Shown here one piece after another: positions 46,380 to 57,723 of a stretch of DNA of 64,000 nt. The stretch lies in NCBI RefSeq assembly GCF_018320785.1, contig NC_054881.1, positions 32,063,324-32,127,323 of the forward strand, read 5' to 3'. The DNA is from Cheilinus undulatus (Eukaryota; Chordata; Actinopteri; Labriformes; Labridae). The notes under the pieces are model-generated. The model made no database searches and was not told the DNA's origin. It worked only from the letters and a program-made list of their open reading frames with translations. Both the position numbers and the translations under genes were made by a program. Within the stretch, counting starts at the first letter, position 1; every line of letters starts with the position of its first letter.

Positions 46380-47039
46380 TCACGTAAGGAGAAATGTGAA
46401 ATGTATCAATTACCAAATACACTTTTTGTTCATTTCTATTTGATTATACTTCTAGCTTAAGTTTATAATCAAAATTCGTTTTGAACTACTTTTTTTTTAA
46501 ATTTCAGAGCTAAGTATGAAAGTAACTTATTTGCGCCTTTTATATTATTATTATTATCTAAAAAAAAAAAAAAAAAAAACGTCAGTGCTTAAAAGCAGGC
46601 GCTCCGGTAGTCTGTAGTTATTCGTAACTATCTAAAGCCGGCGAGCCTCATATTGCCCTCTTTCTCAAATTCAAATTACAAGAAACTTAAGCATAAAGAA
46701 AACATGATCATAATTGCCTGAAAACATGAAAAATACATTTCTTTAAATATTTTGATTGTTTTTGTTTATGGTAGGTCCACAAGAAATCTCAGATAAAATT
46801 GGCTGTAACTACTGCTGTAAAGATCTTTTGCAAGCATCATCAGAAAAAGGCATATATTAATGTAAAATACACTCAGGTACCCAATTTTACACTAAATACA
46901 CTCATAGCAGTTTAGATTACCTTAAGGTCTGTGTTTATCCAATTAAATTATGTACTTTTATTTACATTTAGGTTGAAATATATGTTGATGTTTATCATAC
47001 ATTTTTTTTCAAATGGACTATGATGAAAACTATATATTT
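46380..47039. other. Upstream flank of the acidic-protein gene
   Basis: AT-rich; includes a 20-base A run at 46560-46579. No gene recognised. Confidence 0.5.
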
Positions 47040-48090
47040 GTTACTTGTGTGCAATCAAGGCTGCCAATAAATGAGAAGCTTTCCGGGGCTTACCCAAAGG
47101 GGGGTGGGGGCCCATTGTAGAGTTCTGCCATGATAACCGTATTTTACATTTAACCTAACAGTAATAACCACTCAAATCAAAGCAACAAAAATGTATTGCA
47201 CAATGCAGAAATGTTAACCTTTTTATTGGTGATGTTAACAGTGTGGATGAGCAGACTGACTGAACTCTTTGATAAGTAATGCCAGACTTCATAGTAAAAC
47301 CATGACATAAACACATGTCAGGATACTACAGAATAAAGTAGAAGAAACTCAAATGTCTTCTGGGGAAAAATGATTAATTCACTGCAAAATGAAGGCAAAA
47401 CTGGCAAAAATGGTCAGAAAGGTGTGGCAAAAAGTGGCTAGAAAGGTACTGAAATAATTAAAAATGCAAAAAAAAAAAAAAAACAAAAAAAAAAAGCTGA
47501 TAGAGGCAAGATTGGCTGAAGGTGACAGAGATGGGTATCAAAAATGGTGAAAAGCAGTTTAAAAGTGGAAAAATGTATCATAAGTGGCAAATATTGATTA
47601 AAAAGTGGATAAATTGAAGAAAATTCATTGAGAAAAGTAATTACAGGGTTGCAAAAAAAATGTTAAAAGGGGCTAAAAGGGAAAAACACAGAACATGAGA
47701 TAAGATTGTTTTAAAGTGACAAATATGGACAATAAAAATTGTGAAAAGCAGTTAAAAAGTAGTAAAAATGGGTTTAAAATTGAAAAGATTGGTTTAAAGT
47801 GGAAAAAATGGTTTAATGTTGCAAAAAATCAAAAAAGTGTTTTAAAAAATAGGCAAAATAGGGCAGACACTGTGATGAAAAGTGGTTAAAAAGTGGCACA
47901 GATAAATAATTCAAACATCAGAACCCAATAATAGCTGAACACTCTTCTCGGCTCCAAATTTAAGTCCCTGTTAGCCATAATGACAGCACCAATCTAACAC
48001 ACATGCGTTGATATCATCAGTAAATCACAACTGAGGAGGGCCCAACCCTCTTGGTTTTTCAGAGCCCCATTCAATAATGTGGGCAGGCCT
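47040..48090 (+). repeat. Dispersed repeat with GGCAAAA minisatellite core
   Basis: The left flank (CAAGGCTGCCAATAAATG, GGGGGCCCATTGTAGAG, GATAACCGTATTTTACA) and right flank (GAACCCAATAATAGCTGAAC, GACAGCACCAATCTAACACA, GTGGGCAGGCCTA) bracket an irregular GTGGCAAAAA array at 47395-47900. The right flank closely matches 38625-38815. It directly abuts, and may have inserted into, the Tc1 fragment that starts at 48091. Confidence 0.7.
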
Positions 48091-48780
48091 ACTCCCAGCT
48101 TTTTGGAAATCTCTAGTCGAGATTTACTATGAATTTTCTTCAACGGTGGCTTTCTATATGCCATGCTCCCATAACACCCTAACCTCAAATAGCCAGAAAA
48201 TTATCTTTTTTTAAGTGAATTGCACTAAATTGTCATATATATATCTATATATATATATAGATATATATATAAATGAGATTGTGTATATATATAGATTGTA
48301 ACTCCTTCAGAGTAGTCATAGGTGTCTTGGTGGCCTCTCTAACTGGTCTCCTTCTTGCACGGTCCCTCAGTTTGTGAGGACGGCCTGATCTTGGCAGATT
48401 TACACATGTGCATATTCCTTCCATTTCATAATATGGATTTGTGTGAAGTCCAAGGGGTGTTTAGTTCCTTTTGTAACTTTTCTCCAAGTTTCTTAGCTGT
48501 TCTTTTGACTTCATGGTGAAATGGTGGGCAGAGATACTAGTTAGTGACTGGACCTTCCAGATACACGTGTCTCTACACTACAATCACTTGAGACACATTC
48601 ACTGCACTCAGGTGATCCCATTTCACTATTTGTGCGACCACTAGCACAAATAAATTAGGCCAGTCACCGTAGAGGGGATGAATATTTATGCAGTCACTTA
48701 TTTTAAATTACATAATTTAATTCACTTGACAATACTTTTGTGGACATCTGTTATCACTTTGACATGTATGTTTTTTCTAT
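48091..48780 (-). mobile_element. Tc1/mariner terminal fragment
   Basis: GATTTACTATGAATTTTCTT then AACGGTGGCTTTCTATATGC, GTCATAGGTGTCTTGGTGGC and GACTGGACCTTCCAGATAC parallel the 39915-41575 copy. It then runs to an end containing GATGAATATTTATGCAGTCA and TATCACTTTGACATG, the inverted counterpart of the 39915 start. An AT microsatellite interrupts it at 48232-48296. Confidence 0.75.
48232..48296 (+). repeat. AT/TATC microsatellite
   Basis: ATATATATCTATATATATAT followed by AGATATATATATAAATG; interrupted dinucleotide repeat within the Tc1 fragment. Confidence 0.9.
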
Positions 48781-49554
48781 ATTTTTTTCTTGCCAAAAAA
48801 ACAAACCAAATTATTTGACTATATTGACTATATTGACTACTTCTAAGAAATTGTATTTATTCATATTAAAGTATTTTATTTTATTTTTATTACATGCACA
48901 CACATATATATTGACTTTTGATGGGTTGGGGGGGTAATTTTTTTTGTTGAATTTAATTTTCTTTATTTAAGTTTATCTTACTTTAATCTCGTTTCTATCG
49001 TGTCTTAAGCTGTCTTTTAATGCTATCACGGTTGTTGTTTGTTTGTTTTTTTTTTGGTGGGGTGGGGTGGGGGGGAACAGACAGTGTATGATGTATGATA
49101 TGTGAATGAGTGGAGCTCTATAAATAAACCTGGCATGCCTTGTTAGCATCCAGTGGTAGAAGAGGACCAGGAAGGGGCAGTGTTGTACCAGACGCACACT
49201 TTGATGGAGGGAGTCACCGGAAGTGCAGAGTCACTGGCAGAGCTTTGTAACAACAGATCTATTAAACAGTAGAGCACTGACCATACTTAATCACAAACAT
49301 TTAAGAACTTTTAATTCACACCATTATCAAAAATGTAAAATATAAATAAAAACAAACACGTTAAAACGCTGAAATGAGAGGTCTAGGATTTAAAAGTTAG
49401 CTAATAGGCTATAAAACGAGATGATCCATCTTAAGGGGCTATCCCGTCAATAAAATACGTTTACTTTAAATAATTACAACATATTATTAACATTACATAC
49501 TGATATGTTAACAGCACTCATTGTTGTCCAGGCTGTTAGAGGTTGGTGAGACAG
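48781..49554. other. Intergenic stretch
   Basis: AT-rich, with a T- and G-rich run at 49045-49075. No gene or bounded repeat recognised, though it could be 3' UTR if the 49555-49793 island is a minus-strand terminal exon. Confidence 0.4.
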
Positions 49555-49793
49555 ATTCATGTGTTATGTGTGATGTCTCTGCAGGCGGTGCAGCTGCCGG
49601 ACCAGGGGGTGTGTCATAACGGGGAGTGTCCCGGTTCACTGGCATATACAGCGGCTTTGAGCTCAACTGCCCTGCCGACTCGACGCCTCTCTGCCCCAGC
49701 TGCAGCTACAATCGCTCACCGCGGCTCAGACAGGTCCAAAGCAGTCCGAACCTCCGTCCGAACCCGACAACAACCGTTCAGGTAGGTCCAAAC
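49555..49793. other. CpG-rich exon-like island
   Basis: GC- and CpG-rich DNA in an AT-rich setting. On the plus strand it sits between an acceptor-like GATGTCTCTGCAG and a donor-like TTCAG|GTAGGT, with open frames across it. On the minus strand a frame of about 65 codons reads PLYMPVNRDTPRYDTPPGPA then AETSHITHESVSPTSNSLDN to a stop, resembling a real C-terminus. I cannot decide the strand or name a family. Confidence 0.35.
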
Positions 49794-50165
49794 CGACTTT
49801 TTTTCAGCGAATCAGCACAGCATGAGGCACAGATTACAGCACGGTAATTCGATGCTTTAATTAAAGGCTGCAGGGGAATGAGCCGTTAGTTTAGACGCAA
49901 ACTAGAAGCATGTTTGTTTTACTGAGTAAAAAACAGGACTGACAAGCTGAAATATAAAGCTGGTTTTTGCATGGAAAAGTGTTTTACTTTGAAACCTGGG
50001 TGTTTTTAGGAGTATCTCATTCATGGTGTAAACCCTGCTTTTACTGTCAAAATGCACTCACTGCCATATATGGACAAGCAGTGGAAACCCAGGATTATGA
50101 CTTTCAGTGATGTTGAGTTTTACAGTGTTAGGGCTGGGCAATATAAACCAAAACTTACATCTCAG

Positions 50166-50833
50166 CAGAGGTGGAAAGTAAGTTGATTTTAACACTGAAA
50201 GTGTTGTTTTAATTCCAGTAAAATGATCTTCAGCGTTGGAGTTATTTCACAATATTTATCCACCAGTGTTAGCTCAACTCTGTAGAGAATCAATTGATCA
50301 AATCTGGGGGGATTTGTTCACCGCTTTATCCATCATGCCATTGTTTTGGATTGTTGTTGTTTTCGTTGTGACGCATTTGCACCATGAGTTAAGTTATCTA
50401 CTCAGAGTTCTCACCTGTAATTTTTAGGTGGATGCATGGTGCATATTCTTCATTAGTTTGAACGGCCTTGTCATGAGGTTGACTCTTGCTTTGTTCTCCC
50501 AGAGGGGACCCACCCTGCCTCAGATTTTCAAGTTACTGTAGCTCTGTCGAACAATAGAAAATATAACACTTTAAAAGTGTAGTTTAACTACATGTAGTGT
50601 GGACACTCAAGTTTTACATGTAACACTTTAGGAGTTTAATAAACACCATCAATTTTGCATTGTTTTAGTTTACTATAGAGGTGTGACTTTCCCTGAAAAC
50701 CTGGTTGGAGATCCATTCTAGTTCTTGCCAGTAATGGAAGATCATATTTTACTCTACAACTCCTCAGTAGCTACTCAGTACTCAATGCTTAAAGTCAACT
50801 TTAAATTAAATACTTGTACTTTTTCCACCTCTG
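50166..50833 (+). mobile_element. hAT-type element, perfect 8-bp target duplication
   Basis: The left end CAGAGGTGGAAAGTAAG and reverse-complemented right end CAGAGGTGGAAAAAGTAC are hAT inverted repeats. CATCTCAG occurs immediately on both sides (50158-50165, 50834-50841). The 668-bp interior has no transposase. It landed in another MITE whose left end, TTAGGGCTGGGCAATATAAA, starts near 50129. Confidence 0.92.
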
Positions 50834-50841
50834 CATCTCAG

Positions 50842-51489
50842 TATGTTTTAACAGAAAACAGAAATAGCTGTCACTATCCATTTTATTCCTAACCAACATT
50901 ATTCTTTGCATGAAGTATGGGTGCAACTTCCGGTCCATTCTATCTGAATGGGACTTTGCATCGAAACGAGATGCTGAACGTGATTATTACAGTAATTTGG
51001 ACATTAAAATATGTAAACTTCGTCTGTTTCACCTCAAACAGGATTATATTATTATTTCTCTGCCCTCTACAAGAGTGACGACATCAACTCAGAAAACCTA
51101 GATGAGCATATTTAGTTAACTTTATTTGCTTTGTATCAGTATAGTAATAGACGATCACGTTTTGTCAAAGGAGTTTGGACATCACCTTCAGATAACATTT
51201 TCTCTTTTTAGTTTGTGGGGTTGCTGAAATCCTTATTTCATCAACCACTCCCTCTTTTAAACATGGGAATTATGTTGCTGCAACTCTCCATGAGTCAGGT
51301 TGATAACTCTTCAGCTCAGTGAATGTCTAGTTTTATATTAACAATTAATGATTGAGTATGGAAAGAATCACATCCCCGATGCACTTAGTGAACAGCGTGT
51401 TTGAAACACTGCTGTTAAAGACATTAACTTGTCTTCTTAACTTTATTAGCACCAGGTACGAAGCAACAGATTCTGAGTGTAATTTTTTT
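50842..51489. other. Intergenic stretch
   Basis: The start continues the interrupted host MITE (TATGTTTTAACAGAAAACAG). Beyond that no gene or bounded repeat is recognised. Confidence 0.4.
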
Positions 51490-51652
51490 AAGATTTATTT
51501 TGGGGATTTTCTTGCCTTTATTCGACAGGAGGACAGTGGATAGAGTTGGAAACAGGAGAGACATGCAGTAAAGGGCCACAGGCCAGATTCAAACCCGGGC
51601 CGCCCACGTACATGGGTAGCACCTTAGACCGCTAGGCCACCTGCACGCCCAC
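51490..51652 (-). mobile_element. tRNA-derived SINE, reverse orientation
   Basis: On the minus strand: GGGCGTGCAGGTGGCCTAGC, GGTCTAAGGTGCTACCC (A-box side), CCGGGTTTGAATCTGGCC (B box), then CTTTACTGCATGTCTCTCC and a TCGAATAAAGGCAAG tail. Same family as 29111-29262 and better preserved. Similar SINEs are widespread in percomorph fish. Confidence 0.85.
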
Positions 51653-52019
51653 TGAGCATAATTTTAAACTTTCAGCGAATATAGCTTTACAGATTTAACA
51701 AAAATCAAGGCGGTATCCACTTTATATACTTACGGCTTACAATACAAACAAGGTTAACATGTGATTACAAAAGTATAACAATATTTACAAATTCGAGGTG
51801 AATTCCTATCGAAACAACTGTCATTCGTAGTTAGCCTCTATCGTTAGCCGCTGCACTAGAATACACAAATTTAATGTACTTCCACTTTAGCACTGGAAGT
51901 TTCACCCACATTCTGATTTACAGTACCGGCCCTAGTCCTTGAAAAGGTAACACTGATACAGTCTTGAAAACCATCTACACTGTACTAATATGGCAACATC
52001 TGGAAAAGTTGTATGGAAC

Positions 52020-52724
52020 TGGTAGCTTTTCCCTCATCCGTGGTTACCACAGCAACACACGACCAAAAAGAGACTGTTCACTGAGGAAGTTAGTCACAAC
52101 ATCCTGAGTGTGGTTCTTTGTTGCAGCTGTGATGTGAGTGTGGCAGAAATAGTCAATTTGAAAGAGACCGAAGAGAAGTTTTTAGCAGTGGTTTGCTTGC
52201 CATTTTTAGTGATTGAAAACAATAAATAACCTAAATTTCTGGTCTTAAAATTCTCCTTTTGTTGCTGTGGTATAAAACAGGTATCAGCAGGTATGAGTAT
52301 CTATAAGATACTGTAAATGCTCCAAAAAATAAAATAAAACCAATATAATTGATTTACCATAAACAATCTATACTGAGCGTTAGGCCTGGTATCTATTTTA
52401 AATCATTTATTGTATCAATACAAACAATACTTGCTAAACGCTTATCTACTCTGGCCACATTCCTCTTTAACTATATTTCGAGATATAGGGATGAACAAAA
52501 AAAAACAAATTAAAAACCTTGTTGCACAGTAACAGATCAGGGCAAATTATTTGAGCATATCATCCAAAGACTGAGAGTTTCTTCAGCAACTGTATACTCT
52601 ATTTAAAGCCATCCATGGATGCCATAGCAACATACAACCAAATAGAGACTGTTCATTGAGGAAGTTGGTCACAACATCCTGAGTGTGGTTGTTTGTTGCA
52701 GCAGCTGTGATGTGAGTGTGTTAG
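52020..52724 (+). repeat. Local direct duplication
   Basis: The segments 52030-52145 and 52608-52724 share GAGACTGTTCACTGAGGAAG / GAGACTGTTCATTGAGGAAG, GTCACAACATCCTGAGTGTG and CAGCTGTGATGTGAGTGTG. Intervening DNA (about 460 bp) is unlike either and may be an insertion. Confidence 0.75.
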
Positions 52725-54900
52725 ACACTGAGTGTGTCTGTGGGCGTGTATAAGAAGGAGATAAAGACAGAAGTTTGTCAGCCAATCAGAAAACGCTTCG
52801 TCAGGTCCATGTTCAGACCCACAGAGATGAGATTAAGGGATGTGAGTGCATGCCATCCACTGTGCCTATCCTCTCTTCAGATTTAGATATAAGCCTCAAA
52901 CAGCTGTGTGCATGCTTTCTGTCCATGTGTGGGTAACAGCTGAGCTGCTGTGGATGTCTGTATGTGACATTGTTTGTGACAAAAAATGATGCTGTTTTTA
53001 ATTTACCATGAGGTAATAATGTCAGATGAATTTCAGGTATCATTTAAAATCATCTGTGGTGAACCTCAGGACATTTTTAGGACCTGAACTTCATTTCTGC
53101 TCAGTCTGTCTCAGCAGTTAGTAGTCTGTCCCTGCACACAAACACAGAGCAAAGGTCTTTAACTTGTAAACTGTAAACATGTTTTGTCTCCTTACAAGCA
53201 GGCTATTGTGGTTTTGCACTCATGCAATTACTGTACCCATTTTCTCTTCAACTGGTGGAAGCAGAGGTGGCATTGCATTGTTATAAAACAGTACAATTCA
53301 TTATGAAGGAGGTTGGGTGGATGGTTTGTCATGCTTTAAAATAAAGCTGGCAGGCCGCCAATATAGCAATTTTTTATGTATAAATCACTTTAATTCATTA
53401 TCAAGTGTCTCATTCCCTCATTTAACCACAGCATATGAAACACTTAAGATGCTGGTCATCATTTAGAAGACATTTAACTTTCAAATAGCATGAGGGATTA
53501 TGGCCTGAAAACCAGGGCTGATTGAGAACTACCAGTGTGGCACATAAGAAAACACTTATATGAGTCATTTTTTTAAAGCATAGTCATTGGGCAGGGCATT
53601 TTAAAAAGACGTCTAACAAACCCTCATTTAAGCCATAACAAGCTCTGCATAAAGTAGTTATTTTTAAGCTTTGGATGAAGTCAACAATCTAGACTAGTTC
53701 TAACCTGAGCCATATCATCACTAATATCAGAGTGCAGCTGCCTGACTCAGTGCCAGAGCAGAGAGACAGAAGTGGGGGATTAAATGTACTGTTTTCTGGC
53801 ACAAATCTCTCTGTTATAATACTTTTAATTACCCGTAGGCCAGCGTGGCTGATAGATTTGGGAACTTTATCTCCCAATGAACAAAAACACAGCATGTAAA
53901 TGGCTGTTAACTTTCAAGTAAGGCAGTGTCATCAGCTAACAACAAACTGTATTCAGATGAACTGCTCGGTGATTTAATGTCATTGTAGCGTTATTAGGTA
54001 ATTCCCCATTTAGACCTGTGATGTTATGGGCTCATATGTTTGCCCTGCTCAAATTAAACCAAGACAAGAAAGAAGTGAACAACTTTCTTACGGTCTAAAT
54101 CCAAAATTCAGCCACACGTAGATCTCTGTGTTTTCACATGTTAACAGCAACTTTATTCCAACATATCTAGTGTGTAAAGACTGCATGTGCGGAGGAGAGT
54201 TTTCTGGATGAGTGGGGGAGTGAGCTCTCTGCTGTGAGAGATGCGTTTAGGGACAATGGGAGAAGTGAAACTCCAGTGAGAAATGCACGCTGATGCCTCA
54301 AAACTTCCACATAATTTAAACTCGATGTTCACATATACATGATTATTTTATACATCGTGCGTGGCAAAAGCCATGATATGGTATACTCAATATATCGCCC
54401 AGTTCTAGATTGTGGTACAAAAACACTCAACCCCTGTACAGTGATAGCACATGACGACATTAGCTAATGAGACATGAACCAGGCTGTAAACCAGTTTATT
54501 TCTTGTTTAATGGGTAGTCAGACAGGACTTCCGGTGTTCCTGCAGCCAGCCTCAAGTGGACACTCATGGTATTGCAATTTTTTGCACTTGCGCATTGGCT
54601 TCATTTTTCAGGACTGGAGGTTGCCACTTGGTTAAGACAAAGTTTGAATTTCACTTTACAGGGACTTTCAAGTGTGCATTATTATATTTGCATATGGTAA
54701 TGCATAAACACTGGGCATACAGTACCTACTTATATTTATCTGTTGTATAAATCCATGGACTTTTCTCAGTTCTGAAAGTCATCACTTCTATAGAAGTTTT
54801 AAAAAGTAGCTAATAAATGTATTTCTGTACCAACACAAAAATATAATCATTTATTACATTAATAACTCTCTAACTGCAGTTGGGAAGGGCAGAACTATGG
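52725..54900. other. Intergenic stretch
   Basis: AT-rich. A MITE-like right end (AATATATCGCCCAGTTCTAG) occurs near 54390-54409 without a close partner. No gene is recognised, including in the minus-strand frame 53689-53895. Confidence 0.4.
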
Positions 54901-55752
54901 TCCAAAAAATAAATGTACTCTAATCACAGATTGTGATTTATGATTTGGTTTTGTTCCAGCTGGTAATCTGCCAAGATTATAGAGGAAAATTGACGGCACT
55001 GTCATTTGAAAAAACAATGGTTAGCATGTCTTTGTCAAACTGATAAAAAATCTGCATTTTACAACTTTCAATTAAAAGTCATCTGCTTTGAAAATCTTTC
55101 TGAAAAGGCGGGACTTATATGATGTAGAAACCTACCAATAGTAGGCACAAACTCTATATAAAAGGTAGAATGTTACTGCCTCTATCTGACTTTGCCATCC
55201 AGAGCCCACTCTCATCCTCTCCTGCACCTGCAGTGCTTCGGCTGTAAGGTCCCGGTTTTAGTAATGCTGGTGCTGGAGCAAACAGCCCAAACAGGTAGTG
55301 CTCAGGAACACCACGGCCCACCACCACTCCACAACCTACTTCAGGGGACTCTGGAGGGGCAAAATCCTCCTCCACCTCCAAAAGATCGTCCTGAGGCAGC
55401 AGTGCTGCAGGACTCTGTGTCACTTTCTGGCAAGGGGAGTCACTGTCACAACCCTGGAAAGTCCTATCCTTTTCCCCTCCCTCCTCTCAGTACCTAGAAC
55501 TGCTCACTTTCTGTGCATTTTTTGAAATCCTGAAGTGGGCGGAGTTAGCTTTGAGCTGGGGGTTCACTTATAGGTCGTTTCCACCAAGCAGTCTGGCTCA
55601 GTTTGGTGTGGTACGGCATGCATTTTTTTGCGTTTCCATAGAGCACAAGTTGGAAAGGGTCCCAAAAACCGACCCATACCGTCCCACTTTTCGGCACCCT
55701 TCCGTAGGGGTGCCAGTCTTACCTATCTGTACCTAAAAGGTGGAGCTACACA

Positions 55753-56734
55753 TAGGGCAGTCACAATTATTACAATATTCACCAATCGCGATAATTTTTC
55801 ATATTCGTGATTACCGTGAATTATTTATTTATCCACAAAGTTGCATAAAATAACTCAGAATCTGACGCAGCATGATGACGTCGCAGCCTCACTGCCTCAC
55901 TGTGTTGTTTCCCTCTCGTCTTGGTTGGATGTTTAGCGAGGCTAGGATAATAACATGGAGGGTGAGGAGGTTCTGGTTCCAAAGCCACGTACCACGGCAC
56001 CGCTGTGGATGCATTTTGGTTTTAAGCCTAACGATAAAGGAGAACCCAGTAATGTGGAGGAAGCGATCTGTAAACTTTGCCCTAAAAAAAGTGCCAGTCA
56101 AAAGCGCTAACACAACAAATTTGAAACAACATCTACAGACCCATCATCCACAGCAATACGCCGAACTTGGAAAGACCACACAAGCACAATCACCAGCCGG
56201 TGCAACAGCAGCTGGTGCATCCCGTCAACTGGCTCTTGGCGAATCCTTCGGATGACACTCCAAGTATAAACAGGACAGTGTAAGATGGCGCACGTTAACA
56301 GACAGTGTAACGCGGTTCATTGCTAAGGAAATGCAGCCGTTTAATACGGTAGAAAAACCAGCATTTAAAGAAATGCTGCACAGGTTTGCACAAGTTTCAC
56401 CTGTGCAATACTTTCTAACAGTTTTAGCCTAACAGGCAGGAATAATGTGAGTTTGCTTCAATGCTTGCCCTGTTGCAGCTGATTGATTACAATAAATCCT
56501 CTGAAAGAATGGAGAAGTTACTTATGTCTTTGTCTATTTCTTGATGTTCAAAATGTCATTAAATTGCTCTTATTCATTAAGGTGTACAGTACAGCACAGA
56601 ATGTGTATTATTAAAGCTAATTATACTACAATAGTAGAATATTAAGAAGGAAAAAATAGACAATATATTCGTCAATCACAATTATTTGTCTGAAAGTTAA
56701 TCATCTCCAGAAATTCCTAATCGTGACAGCCCTA
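55753..56734 (+). mobile_element. hAT element, 982 bp, internally deleted, perfect 8-bp target duplication
   Basis: Ends TAGGGCAGTCACAATTATTA and, reverse-complemented, TAGGGCTGTCACGATTAGG. GCTACACA flanks it exactly (55745-55752, 56735-56742). It keeps a BED-finger exon but lacks the catalytic and dimerisation parts of a transposase. It lies inside the 55573-57719 element. Confidence 0.95.
55955..56400 (+). pseudogene. ZBED-like BED-finger transposase fragment, frameshifted
   Basis: From ATG at 55955 the frame reads MEGEEVLVPKPRTTAPLWMH, FGFKPNDKGE and the zinc-binding pair AICKLCPKK. Near the A7 run at 56083-56090 the reading frame changes, and the BED finger's His part (NTTNLKQHLQTHHPQQY) is in another frame. 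A TGA follows GESFG. A short block resembling the start of the hAT core (VTRFIAKEMQPFNTVEKPAF) comes next, then coding is lost. The CxxC...HxxxxH pattern and hAT ends identify a ZBED1/hAT-type protein; full-length relatives exceed 600 residues. Confidence 0.88.
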
Positions 56735-57723
56735 GCTACACACAACATTAGGGGCTGCACTGACATCACGTCAGCCCGCGACTCAGCTGCTCACCTCCGG
56801 GCTTCAAACATAGAGGTCTGTGCTGTGAGAAGCGGGGAAAAAAAAAAACAGGAGAAAAGCAGATTAATATCTGCCTAAATGGGAAATATTTGGACTCGAC
56901 GGAGATCAAAACTGTTTCCTAGTCTATGGATTTTGGTATCTGGCCACAAATCAAGTTTCCTGACGTTTATCCGGACCTGATTTTAAGAACACAAAGTAGT
57001 GCCCAAAGGCTCACATCAGCCTGATCCATCCACAATGGATGAGAACTAAATTAATGCTGAAGTTTTGTGAATACGAAGCCTTATAACAGTTCATTCTCAT
57101 CTGTAACTAGTTATTAATCTACTTCTTAAGTTAGATAACCTGTGAAAACATCGCTCTGTGGTTGTTGGATGTGTTTGTAAAACTTGAGGCTGCAGACTAT
57201 TTTAAAACGAGATCAGTGCACCCCGGATTTCTGACTTAATCTAGCTTGATTTTAACACCAGCTGAACTTTTACTTTATTTTTAGTGCAACAAATTCTCAT
57301 AGTACAACTCTAAACTTTCATATTTTGGCGTATAAACTGTTCTAGACCAGATATATTCACATATTAACGTAGCGTTATGACTCAAACCGTCTCTGTACAC
57401 ATATTTCAGCAGCTGAGGATCTGTACTGACAGCAGTTAACATCATTAAAATGTAATTTATTTTCTAAAAAGCACATTCAGCTGAAATAAAGCTGTTTACT
57501 GCTTATTCCCAACTGATTTCTGTCACTCATCCTTTCTATAACTCTGCGGCTGGAACAGCAGCCTTGCGCTGTCTGTGACTTCACGTGCATGCTTTTTACA
57601 GCTCCACCCACCCAAGTGAGAGCACGGGTGTCTGGAAACGCAAACTATTTTGGGGTTTAGTGCACCAAACCATACCAAACCGAACTGAATCAAACTGGAC
57701 CCCCTGATGGAAACACGGCTATA

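Larger units (their letters stand above)
55573..57719. mobile_element. Host DNA element containing a nested hAT
   Basis: The left end GGTCGTTTCCACCAAGCAG and reverse-complemented right end GCCGTGTTTCCATCAGG are imperfect inverted repeats; TATA occurs on both sides (55569-55572, 57720-57723). CTCAGTTTGGTGTGGTACGG at the left pairs with CCATACCAAACCGAACTG at the right. Removing the nested hAT leaves about 1.17 kb without coding capacity. Confidence 0.65.

Noticed and set aside
55154..55423. 89-codon minus-strand frame (and a 101-codon plus-strand frame) as a gene
   Set aside because: Both strands are open together in a Pro/GC-richer patch, with no splice sites or known domain. Possibly a repeat, but no bounded ends found.
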